From the NCBI GenBank assembly GCA_045546555.1, contig JAZQCY010000159.1, forward strand, positions 1 to 6,225: a stretch of DNA of 6,225 bases, given 5' to 3'. A model generated the notes under the pieces. It worked only from the letters and a program-made list of their open reading frames with translations, ran no database searches and was not told the DNA's origin. This DNA is from UMGS172 sp045546555 (GTDB lineage Bacteria; Bacillota; Clostridia; Oscillospirales; Acutalibacteraceae). The position numbers and the translations under genes are program-made. Positions 4,496 through 6,225 of the stretch are shown piece by piece. Positions within the stretch are counted from its first letter, which is position 1; each line of letters begins with the position of its first letter.

Positions 4496-5788
4496 TTACT
4501 TTTCTCGATCCTTGGCGGCCTCAAGCTTGGTTTGACGGCGACGCTTGACCTCTTCGGCAATGGGGTGTATCTCCCCTGCGGCGGTCAAGGCCATTCGGGT
4601 CATAATGGGTCCAAACAACTCGTAGATCAGAACGGCAAACAGCGTGATGTTGCGGATAAGGTTGCCCTCGGGGCCTAATTGCATAGCCGTGGCGCACATA
4701 CCCAACGCAACACCCGCCTGCGGCAAAAGTGTGATACCGAGGTATTTCACTATCTGCGGTGAGCACTTGGTCAGCTTGGCACTGCCTGCGGCTCCGAAAT
4801 ACTTTCCGAGCGAACGGAATGCGATATAAACAACACCGATGACAACGATTGCCCAATCGGTGAAAACGCTCAGCACAAGCTCGGCACCACTGATGACAAA
4901 GAACAGCGCAAACACGGGCGAGGTCCACTTGTCGGCGGCACCCATAAGGTCGTGCGACAAGGGGCAGATGTTGCAGAACACGGTACCCAGCATCATACAG
5001 GTCAAAAGTGACGAGAAATGAATCTGCACGGGGCCGATGTGGAACTCAAGCATCGAAAGCGAAGCGGTCAAAAATACCGCCGCAATGGTAAGGTTCAAAC
5101 GGTTGGTGTTGGAGTTGAACAGCTTTTCAAGCTGGGTCAGCACCCAACCCATAACAGCACCCAGTATGAGTGAGCAAATGATCTCGATAAGCGGATTGAC
5201 CAAGATAGAGATCATATCAATCTCACCGCTGACAAGCGTCTTGGCAATACCGAACGACACGGCAAATGCGATAAGACCGACGGCATCGTCCAAGGCAACG
5301 ATAGGCAACAGCAGCTTGGTCAAGGGGCCCTTTGCTTTATACTGACGAACGACCATAAGCGTTGCGGCAGGTGCGGTTGCGGTGGCAATGGCGCCCAAGG
5401 TGAGCGCCTGCGCCAATGAAAGCTTATCGGGCATAACAAAATGCATACCGATCAGCGCTACGTCGACCAAAAGCATTGCAACAACGGCCTGCAGAACGCC
5501 GATGGTGAGCGCCTGCTTACCCGTCTTTTTAAGGTCGCTTAAAATAAACTCGTTTCCGATAGAAAACGCAATGAAGCCCAACGCAACCTCCGACACGACC
5601 GACAAGGCTGATACGTCGGTATGGCTGTTAAAGCCAAGACCCGTGATGCCCAATGCACCGAGGCAATAAGGGCCGATAAGCACGCCTGCTATTAAGTATG
5701 CCGTGACCGAGGGTAATTTCAAGGGCTTGAAGGCACGGGTCATCAAAAGACCTGCCAAAAGCGCAATGGAGACCGATAACAATACCAT
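4496..5788 (-). CDS. CPA2-type cation:proton (Na+/H+ or K+/H+) antiporter
   Basis: This encodes 430 residues, a normal length for the bare transport domain of the CPA2/KefB-NapA-type family (Na_H_Exchanger domain). It is an integral membrane protein with about 12-13 hydrophobic helices from residue 1 to ~405 and a short basic, charged cytoplasmic tail (412-430). Family hallmarks are LPSVTAYLIAGVLIGP (25-40), the ATATAPAAT stretch (135-143) of an unwound helix, and the Asp-Asp pair 167-168 (VALDDAV), the ion-binding pair of electrogenic CPA2 exchangers. FRSLGKYFGA (324-333) carries a membrane Lys at 329 like that of NapA-type proteins, and LPQAGVALG lies at 355-363. It exchanges protons for Na+ or K+ across the membrane; which ion cannot be told. 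No RCK/TrkA-N regulatory domain is fused and none is encoded nearby. The ATG at 5788 follows an AAAGAGATGAG stretch, a modest ribosome binding site. Promoter at 5871-5899. Confidence 0.95.
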   Translation of the reverse strand: MVLLSVSIALLAGLLMTRAFKPLKLPSVTAYLIAGVLIGPYCLGALGITGLGFNSHTDVSALSVVSEVALGFIAFSIGNEFILSDLKKTGKQALTIGVLQAVVAMLLVDVALIGMHFVMPDKLSLAQALTLGAIATATAPAATLMVVRQYKAKGPLTKLLLPIVALDDAVGLIAFAVSFGIAKTLVSGEIDMISILVNPLIEIICSLILGAVMGWVLTQLEKLFNSNTNRLNLTIAAVFLTASLSMLEFHIGPVQIHFSSLLTCMMLGTVFCNICPLSHDLMGAADKWTSPVFALFFVISGAELVLSVFTDWAIVVIGVVYIAFRSLGKYFGAAGSAKLTKCSPQIVKYLGITLLPQAGVALGMCATAMQLGPEGNLIRNITLFAVLIYELFGPIMTRMALTAAGEIHPIAEEVKRRRQTKLEAAKDREK

Positions 5789-5870
5789 AAACTCATCTCT
5801 TTAAAAATAAAATAAACGTAACGAAACCCGCCGTAAGCCCAAAAACCACTTTGGCAGATTCCGGTTACAC

Positions 5871-5899
5871 ATTCTATCACAACTGTCCCAAAAAAGCAA
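5871..5899 (-). promoter_or_regulatory. Sigma-A promoter for the antiporter
   Basis: The minus strand has -35 TTGCTT (5894-5899), a 17-bp spacer, and -10 TAGAAT (5871-5876) with an extended TG. The start would be near 5864, giving a leader of about 75 bases. That leader ends U-rich before the weak ribosome binding site and contains a poor hairpin (GCCAAA with TTTGGGC). No known riboswitch class was recognised in it. Confidence 0.75.
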
Positions 5900-5935
5900 G
5901 CAGCAGAATCGATAAATTTCTACCAATTCTGCCGC
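5890..5935 (-). terminator. Minus-strand intrinsic terminator overlapping the antiporter promoter
   Basis: On the minus strand a 10-bp stem (5926-5935 with 5900-5909, 16-base loop) includes one G-U pair that would be an A-C mismatch if read on the plus strand. It is followed directly by TTGCTTTTTT (5890-5899). It would end a minus-strand transcript arriving from beyond 5936. The same TTGCTT serves as the -35 of the antiporter promoter. Confidence 0.6.
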
Positions 5936-6027
5936 TATATTTTAGTATTTATATTGTCCTTTCAAATACATTGACTTTAGTAATGATATTGCGCAGTTTT
6001 CCATAGCCAAAGCATTCAAACCCGAAT

Positions 6028-6144
6028 CAGATTTTGGGGAAAGGATTTAATGCTGTGGCATTGTTAAAATACTCGCAAATCCATAGAGGATTTGCTGCGT
6101 TTTGTGCCTCGCCACATCAAAAATCCTTTAACCACAAAATTCTG
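6028..6144. repeat. MITE-like palindromic element upstream of the antiporter
   Basis: The 117 bases have imperfect terminal inverted repeats of 21-24 bp: 6028-6048 (CAGATTTTG..AAAGGATTT) against the reverse of 6121-6144 (CAGAATTTTG..AAAGGATTT). The pairing continues inwards with TGTGGC (6054-6059) against GCCACA (6111-6116), and the centre holds a perfect 8-bp hairpin GCAAATCC/GGATTTGC (6075-6082, 6088-6095). No ORF is inside. The whole could fold into one long cruciform-like RNA or DNA structure. It may be a non-autonomous mobile element or a palindromic intergenic repeat; no target-site duplication was confirmed. Confidence 0.6.
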
Positions 6145-6225
6145 CGACCTAAAAGGTGTGGTTTTATGAGAGGATTTTGGTGATGCGAAGCACATTAGGC
6201 TGTCGCCTATGTGCGACAAAGAGCC
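6145..6225. repeat. Hairpin-rich continuation of the repeat region at the window edge
   Basis: The stretch to the window end holds ACCACA (6131-6136) pairing with TGTGGT (6157-6162), a second copy of the GGATTTTGG motif (6172-6180), and a strong hairpin GCACATTAGGC/GCCTATGTGC (6190-6200, 6205-6214) with one bulged T and a TGTC loop. No ORF of any length is present. It is probably part of the same repetitive element as 6028-6144 or a neighbour of it, cut by the window edge. Confidence 0.45.

Noticed and set aside
4521..4928. 135-residue minus-strand frame inside the antiporter
   Set aside because: It is an alternate frame of a clear full-length antiporter gene, rich in Arg/Cys/His as shadow frames often are.
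5789..5864. Riboswitch in the antiporter leader
   Set aside because: Only a weak hairpin (GCCAAA/TTTGGGC) can be drawn in about 75 bases and no conserved core of a known ion-sensing class was recognised.

Overview
This 6.2 kb window looks like chromosomal DNA from a low-to-mid GC Clostridia member, most likely a gut Oscillospiraceae/Ruminococcaceae-type Firmicute. The basis is sigma-A promoters with strong extended -10 boxes, GGAGG-type ribosome binding sites, intrinsic terminators with clear U-tracts, small zinc-ribbon and single-pass membrane proteins, and short palindromic intergenic repeats of a style common in that group. The taxon is inferred from this style; no marker gene fixes it.

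Layout, left to right. (1) 2-217: the 3' end of a secreted or surface protein (+), whose stop lies in the U-tract of its own terminator. (2) 228-626 (-) and 820-1491 (+): a divergent pair, a small zinc-ribbon/beta-domain protein and a zinc-ribbon protein with three membrane helices, each with its own promoter. (3) 1553-1629 (-): tRNA-Arg(CCG) with encoded CCA, sharing a bidirectional terminator with the preceding gene. (4) 1637-2098: 460 bases without protein genes. They hold a predicted multi-hairpin segment, a decayed second copy of the tRNA 5' part, two inverted copies of a short palindromic repeat, and a 10-bp hairpin. (5) 2099-2992 (-): a single-pass membrane protein with an extracytoplasmic domain. 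(6) 3192-4451 (+): an exported protein that reads as a seven-bladed beta-propeller. Genes 5 and 6 are divergently transcribed. (7) 4496-5788 (-): a CPA2-type cation:proton antiporter, convergent with the propeller gene and sharing a terminator with it. (8) 5789-6225: no protein gene. It holds the antiporter leader and promoter, a minus-strand terminator overlapping that promoter, and a palindromic MITE-like element reaching towards the window edge.

The genes do not form an operon. Each complete protein gene has its own promoter, and all five promoters found have a 17-bp spacer and a TGn extended -10. No pathway links them. Two zinc-ribbon proteins, a single-pass membrane protein, an exported propeller and an ion antiporter suggest a cell-envelope theme at most. 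I see no defence system, CRISPR array, transposase or prophage gene. The most unusual part is the tRNA-Arg neighbourhood (1637-1828), where a truncated tRNA copy is followed by a segment that folds into several hairpins, one with a GNRA loop on the tRNA strand.
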